A program made the position numbers and the translations under genes. Source: Alphaproteobacteria bacterium (GTDB taxonomy: Bacteria > Pseudomonadota > Alphaproteobacteria > Micavibrionales > Micavibrionaceae). Taken from it: DNA of 64,000 nt. The notes below the pieces were generated by a model, which saw only the letters and a list, made by a program, of their open reading frames with translations, was not told the DNA's origin and searched no databases. Shown in pieces: positions 1 to 8,100 of this stretch. The stretch covers positions 930,001 through 994,000 of the forward strand of contig CP065008.1 of NCBI GenBank assembly GCA_016699735.1, read 5' to 3'. The first letter of the stretch is position 1. Each line of letters begins with the position of its first letter.

Positions 1-2
1 GT

Positions 3-407
3 ATGATGACCAGTTATCACAAGGGCGATGTCATCTATCTGGGCCGCTCGCAGGAAATCGACCCCAAGGGGAATATCTTTTCCGCTCAGGGCTGCGAACA
101 GATTCGCTGCACCGACCAGACCGGTTTTTACTTCCGCATCAAACCCTCTTTGGCCCACCATATCTGGAGCCTCTGGCACAACGGCAACTTCTTCTTCCCC
201 GATTTCGTAACCGCAGGAATACAGAACGATATCAATAAATGCACGGTGACCAGCTATGGTTCGCGTGGAAAATTCATCATCCGCAACTGGGAGATTTACC
301 CGCAAATCCTGGCCGTCGATTGCGTTCCGGTGTCCGAGTCTGATATCAAATCCTTCGAGGAATCCCATAGAACCGGAAAAGTCCCGGTTTCCTCAACCAA
401 ACCTTAA
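3..407 (+). CDS. Hypothetical protein, possibly 5'-truncated
   Basis: A reading frame of 134 residues begins two bases into the window, so its real start may lie upstream and no ribosome site can be judged. The product is a soluble, mixed-charge protein with several aromatic residues and four cysteines, and it has no signal peptide or membrane segment. I do not recognise a family. It is followed 23 bases later by a glutamine amidotransferase gene on the same strand, so the two may share a transcript. Coding is likely because the frame is open, of normal composition and ends just ahead of the next gene. No function is proposed. Confidence 0.6.
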   Translation: MMTSYHKGDVIYLGRSQEIDPKGNIFSAQGCEQIRCTDQTGFYFRIKPSLAHHIWSLWHNGNFFFPDFVTAGIQNDINKCTVTSYGSRGKFIIRNWEIYPQILAVDCVPVSESDIKSFEESHRTGKVPVSSTKP

Positions 408-430
408 GACTATTATGAGAGTTTAAGACC

Positions 431-1279
431 ATGTGCCGATGGATTGCATATACAGGAGAACCGATTTTTCTCGACCGGCTGGTCACCAAGCCGGCCCATT
501 CGCTCGTCGAGCAGAGCATCAACGCCAACCTGCAGTTTAAGGAGGATGGTAGTCTCTGGACCACCAACGGCGATGGCTTTGGCATTGGCTGGTACGCGAA
601 CAAACCCGAACCGGGCCTGTTCAAGGATGCTATGCCCGCTTGGAACGACCAGAATCTGCACGAACTCTGCGCCCAGACCAAAGCCAACCTCTTTTTTGCC
701 CATGTCCGCGCCAGCACACAGGGCGGGGTCCAGCGCAACAACTCCCACCCCTTTAAATACAAAAACTGGCTGTTCCAGCATAACGGTGACGTAGAGGGCT
801 TCTCAAAACTCAAGCGCACCCTGCAAAACGAAGTGGCCGAAGAATTATATCCTATGATCCGCGGCAACACCGACAGCGAAACCAGCTTCTACCTCGCCCT
901 GACCTATGGCTTGCAGGAAAACCCGAAAACGGCATTGGAAAAAATGATCGGCCGTCTGATCCGCGCACAGGAGGAAGCCGGAATGAAAAAGGATTTAAGC
1001 TTCTCAGCCTCAATCACCGACGGGAATAATCTCTACACGATCCGCTACTTCACACCTGGAGCCACAGTAAGAACCCAGTTCTTCACGAAGGACATGGCGA
1101 GGGTCGTTGATGTCGGCGGAACGTCGAAGGAGTCGGAATGGCCAAGCAAGGGCGTCGTAGTGGTCTCCGAACCCCTCGACCGCCTCAGTGACTACTGGAC
1201 CCCGGTCCCTGAATCCTCCTTCATGACCATCCGCAACGGCGAAATCAAAATCGAGGACTTCGCGCCGCTAGCCGTTTAA
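431..1279 (+). CDS. Class II glutamine amidotransferase (YafJ/EgtC-like)
   Basis: The 282-residue product starts MCRWIAYTG. Removing Met exposes the N-terminal Cys that is the nucleophile of Ntn-type class II glutaminase domains. Further family marks are GDGFGIGWY near residue 55, HVRAST near residue 98, which carries the glutamine-binding Arg, and HPFKYKNWLFQHNGDV near residue 110. The length matches stand-alone YafJ-like proteins, which consist of the glutaminase domain alone. Such proteins release ammonia from glutamine or related amides, but the acceptor here is unknown. The start is fixed by the need for Cys at position 2. The stop overlaps the convergent membrane-protein gene by four bases. 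Confidence 0.88.
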   Translation: MCRWIAYTGEPIFLDRLVTKPAHSLVEQSINANLQFKEDGSLWTTNGDGFGIGWYANKPEPGLFKDAMPAWNDQNLHELCAQTKANLFFAHVRASTQGGVQRNNSHPFKYKNWLFQHNGDVEGFSKLKRTLQNEVAEELYPMIRGNTDSETSFYLALTYGLQENPKTALEKMIGRLIRAQEEAGMKKDLSFSASITDGNNLYTIRYFTPGATVRTQFFTKDMARVVDVGGTSKESEWPSKGVVVVSEPLDRLSDYWTPVPESSFMTIRNGEIKIEDFAPLAV

Positions 1280-2451
1280 TCGACGTGTATCTCCGGCACA
1301 CGGATATAAGGCATCTGGATCATTGGTTGGTTCAGCCAGTCAACATGACTGAGATTCATGAACTGCCCGAAATAGACAGAGAACGCTACACTTCCCCACA
1401 CGGCAAGAGTAGCCAGAACCAGAACCAGACGGCTTGCCGCTTTTATCGTGCGCAGAAGTTTTGTACGCCAGCTTGCTAAAGCGGGGCGGGGATCTGCGGG
1501 CGCGAAGTGCAGTCTGTTCAGCAGCAAATCGCGTTCAAAAGGGGAAAGTTGATCATGATTAAGAGCTTGCGAACGCAGCGCCTTCAGAACCCCGATCGCA
1601 TAAACCCTCGCATTCATGCGTTTGACGATCAGCAATCCGCAGTAAAAACAAAGGATCACAATGAAAAAATGTCCAAAGACAGCATCTTTAACGGCTTTCG
1701 GATTCTCAAGGTCAATGTGATAAGCCTGTTCGAAAAACGCAGGAAAAATCTTAGTTCCCGCCATAAGTCCTGCACTGCCCAAGGCGTAAAAAAGAGCCAG
1801 AATAAGCAGACGAAAACGCACATGTCGCGCGATCGCTCGCACAGCTCGGAAGTCGAAAAAACTCTTCCACCTTCCGTGAAGTGCCTGACGCGCTTGGGCG
1901 ATGGGGAGATAAAGCATTATAAATGAAAAGCCTATGACGCTGGCGACAGATAGAACGGCGGCCAAACCCTCTTCCTCATAACCGCGGGAAAATGTGTTGT
2001 TCCACCCCGCCCACCACATCCACAACCAGACAAGAGCGAATGGCAAAGTAAGAAGCCACGTGTTGAAGAGCGACAGGACGCCGTTGCGGTACTGGATGAA
2101 AAGCGCTCGAAGAAAACGCTTAACACGCAAATATAACTTGTAGGAAAAATTTTTTCTTTCAGCCGCTAAAGACTGTTCAAGCCCAGAAACATCTGACCAT
2201 CGCGGCCAGTATTTGAGTAAGCTAACATCCTGAGAGTTAAAAAAGCTGGCGGGATCCTCAAGAGTGCTTCTCTTCACCCAGACCTGAACGGCACTGCGAA
2301 GCATATAGCGATTCATCCATCCGGAAAGAAGCGGCGCGGTGAACGGAGTCCAGCAGCAGAGAAATCCGACTACAAACCGGACAAAACCGGAAAACAGGGA
2401 GAAAAGAGTGTCTCGCAACCATCGACTTGATTTCATCAGTCTTTCGGTCAT
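1276..2451 (-). CDS. Integral membrane protein of unknown function
   Basis: The 391-residue protein has about six hydrophobic segments, near residues 17-38, 118-140, 168-190, 213-235, 258-278 and 345-368, separated by Arg/Lys-rich loops. I do not recognise a family. Its ATG overlaps the TGA of the upstream phosphatase-like gene (ATGA), so the two are translationally coupled and probably act together at the membrane. A role in anchoring or exporting, or as a partner of the secreted phosphatase-like protein, would be inference. Coding confidence is high because of the overlap and the clean alternation of hydrophobic and charged stretches. Confidence 0.8.
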   Translation of the reverse strand: MTERLMKSSRWLRDTLFSLFSGFVRFVVGFLCCWTPFTAPLLSGWMNRYMLRSAVQVWVKRSTLEDPASFFNSQDVSLLKYWPRWSDVSGLEQSLAAERKNFSYKLYLRVKRFLRALFIQYRNGVLSLFNTWLLTLPFALVWLWMWWAGWNNTFSRGYEEEGLAAVLSVASVIGFSFIMLYLPIAQARQALHGRWKSFFDFRAVRAIARHVRFRLLILALFYALGSAGLMAGTKIFPAFFEQAYHIDLENPKAVKDAVFGHFFIVILCFYCGLLIVKRMNARVYAIGVLKALRSQALNHDQLSPFERDLLLNRLHFAPADPRPALASWRTKLLRTIKAASRLVLVLATLAVWGSVAFSVYFGQFMNLSHVDWLNQPMIQMPYIRVPEIHVD

Positions 2452-3641
2452 AGCAAGGCCTCCTTCAATACGACTCCTTCACTTTTTTCGGCTTTAAAAC
2501 CCATCAAGGCCGCAACCGTCGGAGCTATAGACGTTTGATCGGTTGCAGTTTCAACAATTCTGTTATTTGCGATACCAGATCCATAAAGAACGGCAAAAAT
2601 CTCGTGCGAGGAGCGCGAGTTGAAATGATGCTGGAAGGGAACATCCATCAGCGGATTACTATCCCGCCCGCAATCCGGAACGATGACAAAGACAGTATTA
2701 TCACGGTAAAAAGGATCTGATTCCGCAGCCGTGACGATACTTTGGATTCCCTGATCGATCACAGAGATAGCGCGTGTATAATGGCTTTTGATCCCGAAAT
2801 GTACGTAATCAGGATCCTGATAATTGACCATTAACAACTTAGGCCGCAAATACCGGAGCGACCAGAGCGCAAGCTCTGTGGTCTGTCGGTCGCCACGGGG
2901 ATGCTTGAGATTATCGTCTCCATAGTAAGATCTCCATTTCCGCCAGAAATTCTGCAGCTCAGGGCTGTACTCAGAGGGTTTCAAAAATTCAGGGCTCTGT
3001 TTGCGCACTTCTGTAAGCTGCTCTTCAAGAGCCGAGCGTGCATCAGAGGTAAGAGTGTCCTGCTCAAGCTTAACTTGCAGCAGAAAGGCTCTAAAGCGAG
3101 TGGGACTAAGCATTTCCGGACGAAGATCGGAAGCATACTTCTCATCAAGGTGCATATGAAATCCGTCATCCTGCGCCCGGTCTTCTCCATTGATGATGAG
3201 CGCCTCATGTGCATCCAGCGCGTATGCTTCGCGCAAATATTCAAAGATGGATGGAACGCTAGGCCGAAGAAAGTTCCCCGGAATCTTCTCATGATGGTTA
3301 GTATAGCCAAAATAGCGGCCGGTCATGATGTTGACCGTCCCTTGAGCGTGGTCGGTCTCGTTATTGGGAAGCTCTGCAATGCTCATATTCCGGTAAAGCG
3401 TCCCCTTGGGAATCATCCGGTTGAGCATGAATGGGCTGAAACTGGTTTCCGGTTCGATTGTTTCCCGCCTCCGGACCCCGCCGCCGTAACGAATAACGAT
3501 GACGTTCGGGCCTTTATAGCGCTTGCCGGGACCGGGGGAGGCGAGAGCGGAGTTTGGAAGAAACATCTGTCCGCCCAGAAAAACAGTCGCCGATGCCGTC
3601 ATCTGCATGAACAGACGACGGGTGAGCAGTGAACCGCACAT
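2448..3641 (-). CDS. Secreted alkaline-phosphatase/sulfatase-superfamily protein, Tat-like signal
   Basis: The 397-residue product has an N-terminal twin-Arg signal (TRRLFMQMTASATVFLGG) that suggests Tat export. The mature part has the layout of the alkaline phosphatase/sulfatase superfamily: an early GPNVIVIRYGGGVRR strand, NNETDHAQGTVNIMTGRYFG near residue 95, a central helical insert, DPDYVHFG near residue 275, then VFVIVPDCGRD and HHFNSRSSHE near residues 318-345 as metal-site candidates. It resembles the DUF1501/sulfatase group, but I cannot assign a substrate. GAGG seven bases before the ATG supports this start. It is first in an operon with the membrane protein downstream, behind the tandem promoter/operator repeat. 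Confidence 0.72.
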   Translation of the reverse strand: MCGSLLTRRLFMQMTASATVFLGGQMFLPNSALASPGPGKRYKGPNVIVIRYGGGVRRRETIEPETSFSPFMLNRMIPKGTLYRNMSIAELPNNETDHAQGTVNIMTGRYFGYTNHHEKIPGNFLRPSVPSIFEYLREAYALDAHEALIINGEDRAQDDGFHMHLDEKYASDLRPEMLSPTRFRAFLLQVKLEQDTLTSDARSALEEQLTEVRKQSPEFLKPSEYSPELQNFWRKWRSYYGDDNLKHPRGDRQTTELALWSLRYLRPKLLMVNYQDPDYVHFGIKSHYTRAISVIDQGIQSIVTAAESDPFYRDNTVFVIVPDCGRDSNPLMDVPFQHHFNSRSSHEIFAVLYGSGIANNRIVETATDQTSIAPTVAALMGFKAEKSEGVVLKEALL

Positions 3642-3691
3642 AGCGCACCTCGTGAAATGTTATGAGTGGCCGAAAAATCGACCTAATTTCA

Positions 3692-3725
3692 CGATAGCAT
3701 AACACTACTCTGTATTGCAAAGTAT
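3692..3725 (-). promoter_or_regulatory. Proximal promoter/operator copy for the phosphatase-like operon
   Basis: Read on the minus strand, a near-palindrome ATACTTTGCAATACAGAGTA (3725-3706) contains TTGCAA, a possible -35 box at 3715-3720. Eighteen bases later comes TATCGT (3691-3696), a weak -10. The start codon lies about 50 bases further on. The whole 34-base block resembles a second copy 82 bases upstream. The symmetric ACTTTG...CAGAGT arms look like a repressor or activator site. The regulator is not identifiable nearby. Confidence 0.45.
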
Positions 3726-3773
3726 TTTTTGGGGGGAGTAAAAAAAGGGCGCTGAAACCCGCTCCACACCTGT

Positions 3774-3807
3774 ATTATAGCAAAATATACTCTGCGTTGC
3801 AAAGTAT
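3774..3807 (-). promoter_or_regulatory. Distal promoter/operator copy for the phosphatase-like operon
   Basis: On the minus strand the dyad ATACTTTGCAACGCAGAGTA (3807-3788) is symmetric about its centre and encloses TTGCAA (3797-3802). This is spaced 17 bases from a perfect TATAAT (3774-3779), giving a credible sigma-70 promoter whose -35 lies inside the palindrome. It shares its layout and most bases with the copy at 3692-3725, so the regulatory unit was duplicated in tandem. Confidence 0.55.
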
Positions 3808-3835
3808 ATGTGTTGTCGATAAAACGATAAAGAAA

Positions 3836-4984
3836 TCAGAACGGTTCCAGACGAAGCAACTCACCGTTCTCCTCATCCGTCAAAAGATAAAGAGTCCCAT
3901 CCGGCCCGTTGCGGACATCGCGGATGCGCTGCCCGAAATCCTTAAGTAGGATTTCTCGAGCCACCACTTTGTTATCCCTGATCTCCATTCGGTCAAGCTG
4001 CCGGAAGGACAGGGCACCGACAAACAGATTGCCCTTCCAGGCCGGAAAAACATCCCCCGTATAAAACGCCATGCCGCTGGGCGCGATGGAGGGGGTCCAC
4101 TGCCAGATCGGGTCTTCCATGCCCTCCAGATGCGTATGTTCGGAAATCTTTGTGCCGATCACGTAATTGCGTCCGAACGTGACTTCCGGCCAACCATAAT
4201 TTCTGCCGGCTTTAAGAATATTGATCTCATCACCCCCTTGCGGTCCATGTTCAATCTCCCACACTTCGCCTGTATAGGGGTTAAGCGTAAGTCCCTGCGG
4301 GTTGCGGTGACCCGTGCTGAAAATTTCAGGCAACACGTCCTTTGAAGCAACGAAAGGATTATCCGCGGGAAGGCTGCCGTCCGGATTGATCCGAACGACC
4401 TTCCCCTGATGACGTTGAGGGTTCTGCGCCTGATCCTTGTCGCCCCGCTCCCCGGCCGTGATATAAAGCGTCCCGTCGGGGGCCAGAGCCATCCGGCTGC
4501 CGAAATGAATGTCGCTCTCCACTTTCGGGCTTTGCCGGAAAATGACTTCAAGATCATCCAGACGATGCTGCGAATGATAAAGCTTGGCCCGCGCCACCTC
4601 GGTTCCCGCAACATCAGGATTCTTCGGGTCAGGTCCGGCATACGTAAGATAAATCCAGCCGCCTTCTTCAAAATCCGGCGGAACCAGAACATCCAGCAGC
4701 CCGCCTTGTCCCTCGGCATAAACGGTCGGAACATTCTTGATCTCGGTCCGACGCCCGTCCTTTGAGATATGCCAGAGGCTCCCGCGCCGCTCGGTGACCA
4801 GATATCCGTGTTCCCCCGGAAGAAAAGCCAAGGCCCAGGGGTGATGCAGGTTCCCCGCAACCGTCACGAGCTTGAAATCCGCCTTTTCCGAATGAAAAGA
4901 GCGCACCGGAGGCTTATGCGTGGCAAACACATACCCCCCTGCCAGCAGCAGGGTGATGATCAGGGCCGTAAAAAATCGCTTCAT
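3836..4984 (-). CDS. PQQ-dependent sugar (glucose/sorbosone-type) dehydrogenase, secreted
   Basis: The product belongs to the soluble PQQ glucose dehydrogenase/YliI beta-propeller family: NLHHPWALAFLPG, GQGGLLDVLVPPDF, HFGSRMALAPDGTLYITAGERGD, HRNPQGLTLNP, EHGPQGGDEIN and a final RIRDVRNGPDGTLYLLTDE. These enzymes oxidise aldose sugars in the periplasm with PQQ. The reading frame extends to a TTG at 5041, but I choose ATG 4984. From there the protein begins MKRFFTALIITLLLAGGYVFA, a normal signal peptide, and is 382 residues long. No pqq biosynthesis genes are in the window. It lies just downstream of, and divergent from, the alpha-2-macroglobulin gene. Confidence 0.87.
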   Translation of the reverse strand: MKRFFTALIITLLLAGGYVFATHKPPVRSFHSEKADFKLVTVAGNLHHPWALAFLPGEHGYLVTERRGSLWHISKDGRRTEIKNVPTVYAEGQGGLLDVLVPPDFEEGGWIYLTYAGPDPKNPDVAGTEVARAKLYHSQHRLDDLEVIFRQSPKVESDIHFGSRMALAPDGTLYITAGERGDKDQAQNPQRHQGKVVRINPDGSLPADNPFVASKDVLPEIFSTGHRNPQGLTLNPYTGEVWEIEHGPQGGDEINILKAGRNYGWPEVTFGRNYVIGTKISEHTHLEGMEDPIWQWTPSIAPSGMAFYTGDVFPAWKGNLFVGALSFRQLDRMEIRDNKVVAREILLKDFGQRIRDVRNGPDGTLYLLTDEENGELLRLEPF

Positions 4985-5136
4985 AAGAAAGCAGGATAAA
5001 CAAAGGTGATAAGAAAGAAAAGCTCTTGCCGCTTGACTCAACTCCCGCCACCGAACAAGATCAAAAAATCTTCCAAGGAATCTTTTTTAACGGTCGTCTA
5101 ACCGACAGATCATATTATTGAAATGGATTTAAGCCC

Positions 5137-8100
5137 ATGAAACACAGCCCGATTTTCGTCTTTTTTGCCTTGCTGCTGATGCTGGGTCAGGCTTACGCCT
5201 ATACGGAAAACGATATGGAGGACGGGCGCAAATATTACGACGAAAAATCCTGGCAGCTGGCCTTGGAGCAGTTTGGCAAGCTTCTGGAACAAAAAACCGA
5301 GCGTGAAGACCTGAGCCGTGAAGTGTTGTTCAAATGGTCGGATTGCATTTTGAGACTGAACGATCAGGCGCAGGCGCTTAAGGCCACGCAAAACCTCCAG
5401 ACGATCATCACGGGCAAGGAACAGGACCGCTGGTGGGCGGAAAGCAACGTCGCGCTGGCCATCTATTTCATCCAGATCGACCCCTACGGCAAGCAGCAGG
5501 ACGTCCGTCTGGCGCTGGATAGCGCCCGTAACTGGTGGGCGGGCTCCACAGACTTGGACCTCGCCCGTGCCAAATTTCTGGAAATCAGCTTCCAACTGGC
5601 CGATTTTATCACCACCCGTTGGGGATGGTATTATACGGAAATTCAGCCAATCCGCCTCGGCGAAGCGCAAAAAATGATCGCCCCGCCGACGCCCAACCCC
5701 CAGCCGAGCAATATCGGCCTTCAGGTTCTCTATGAAGAAATCCTGAAAGTCGCCCAAACTGATGATGACAAGGCCCGCGCCCATTATGGCCTGGCCATGG
5801 CCAGTATGTCCAATTACACCGGCGACCAGAAGCTGCACGATAAGGCCGCCGAGGAATTTAACATCGTCATCAAGGATTTCCCAAAAAGCGAATGGGCCGA
5901 CGACGCTTTCTATCAACTCGGAATGTCCTATGAAAACCGGCAGGATTTCGTCAAGGCAGTGGAGATATATAACCTCTTCATCAGTACGTTCAAACCCGGT
6001 GAATCGCAATGGCTGGACGAAATAAAACGCCGCGTCGAATACATCACCCAGCCGCAACTGAACATCAGCACGGGCCAGACCTTCGTTCCGGGCAGTCAGG
6101 TCAATCTCAACCTCAACTGGCGCAATATCAAGGATGTGGAATTCACCCTTTATAATCTGGACATGACGCAGGCCATGAGCCTGTCCAACTTCCCCAACGG
6201 CATCAACAGCTATTATGACGTGGTGCAGCGCTTCCGGGATAATAAGGGCTTGATGGCCAACCTGCCCGTTGCGCTGCAATGGAAGCTCAACATGAACGAC
6301 GAGGGCAAACATATCTATCATGGTGAGAGTCGGAGTCTGGCCAAATGGCGCGTTTCCGAACCCGGCGGTGCGTTCAAGCCGGAAGACGGAATCCTCCCCG
6401 TCGGCGCCTATATCTTGGTCGTTAGATCGGGTGCGACCGAAGCGCTGGATTTAATCCTCGTCAGTGAATCCGCCCTGCTGAGCAAGATTACGAAAGACAA
6501 AGCGCTGCTCTGGGCCGTGAACGCGAAAACAGGCCAACCCTTACCGGATGTCGTGATCAAATATGTCTACTCCTACTATGACGTTCAGGGCCACACCTAC
6601 TGGAAGGAGGGCGAGGGAGTCACCGATTCCCAAGGCCTCCTGACCGCCGATCTGGTCTACCCGCAGGGTGGGCAGGCCTACCAGCGCCAGCACAACGTCT
6701 TCGCCGTCGTCTCCGACAAGACAACCGGGCAGGCCTTCGTCCAGAACAACTACTATTACAACGAATACAACAACAAAGGGGAGTGGTGGTTCTACGCTTT
6801 CACCGACCGCCCCGCCTACCGCCCCAATGAAACCGTGTCCTTCAAGGGCATCCTTCGGCGTCCCCACGAGGGTGGATTCCAGATTCACGCGGGCAAGCGC
6901 GTGAAGGTGCAGATCATGAATCCGCAGGGCCAACAAGTGAAGGAGGAAATCTTTACCCTCAACGAATACGGCGCTTTTTCAGGCGAACTAACTCTGGATG
7001 AAAAAGCCGTGCTGGGCCAGTACTCCGTCAACCTGATGGCCGAAGACAACAGTATGTACATGGGCGCTGCCCAGATCTTCCGGCTGGAGGAGTACAAGCT
7101 TCCTGAATTCACCGTCACCGTCACGCCCAAGGAAAAAGAAGTCAAGGAAGGCGAAATCAATGCCTACCGCCTCGGCGATACGCTTGAGGTCGAAGTGGAT
7201 TCCCAATACTACTTCGGCGGCGCGGTCGCCGAAGCCGACGTGGAATATCTTGTCTACCAGCAGCCCTATTACCAGTATTACTGGCCCGTCCGTCCCTACC
7301 CCTGGTACTACGAAGATATCTATCCGCGCCAGCAGAATTACGGCTATTACGGCAACTTGATGGAGCAGAAAAAGATCAAGACCGACAAGGACGGCAAGGC
7401 GCATTTCACCATCGAGACGCCGAAGGACTCCCCCAACGACCTGCAATACCATGTCGAGGTCCGCGTGGTGGACAAAAGCCGCCGTGAGATTATAGGCTCC
7501 AGCGATATCAAGGTCACCAAAAACGCCTTCTTCGCCTTCCTCGAACCCAAGGAAAGTCTTTACCGCCCCGGCGACAAGGCCAAAGTCACGATCCGCACCA
7601 TGACCGCCAACGAACTCCCGGTCGGCGTCGAGGGTAAGGTCACGGTCCTCCGCAACTGGTGGCGCGATCCTGTGATTCAGGATAGCCGGATGATCAAGCC
7701 CGCAGGGTATGACGGCACCGAACTGTTCACGAAATTCGTGAAGACGAATGAAAAGGGCGAGGCTGAATTCGAATTCGAACCCAACGAAAACGGTTATTAT
7801 GAAATCCGCTTCACCGGCTTCGACAACGGGAACGAAGTTATAGGCCGGACATATATCTTCGTCTGCGAACCCTCTGCCATCAATATAGGGTATCAATACA
7901 GCGGCCTTCAGATCATCACCGAAAAAGACACCTACAAACCCGGTGAAACCGCACAGGCGATGATCGTGACCGACCGTCCCGGCCTCTGGGTGATGTTCTC
8001 ACAGGAAAGTGACGAGCTTTACAATTATCAACTGATCGAGATGAAAGGCACGGTCAAGTTGATCGAAATCCCGATCACCGATAAATTCACGCCCAACATT

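Noticed and set aside
5110..6321. 403-residue open frame opposite the alpha-2-macroglobulin gene
   Set aside because: It is a shadow of the codon pattern of the real gene. It has no ribosome site and no family resemblance.
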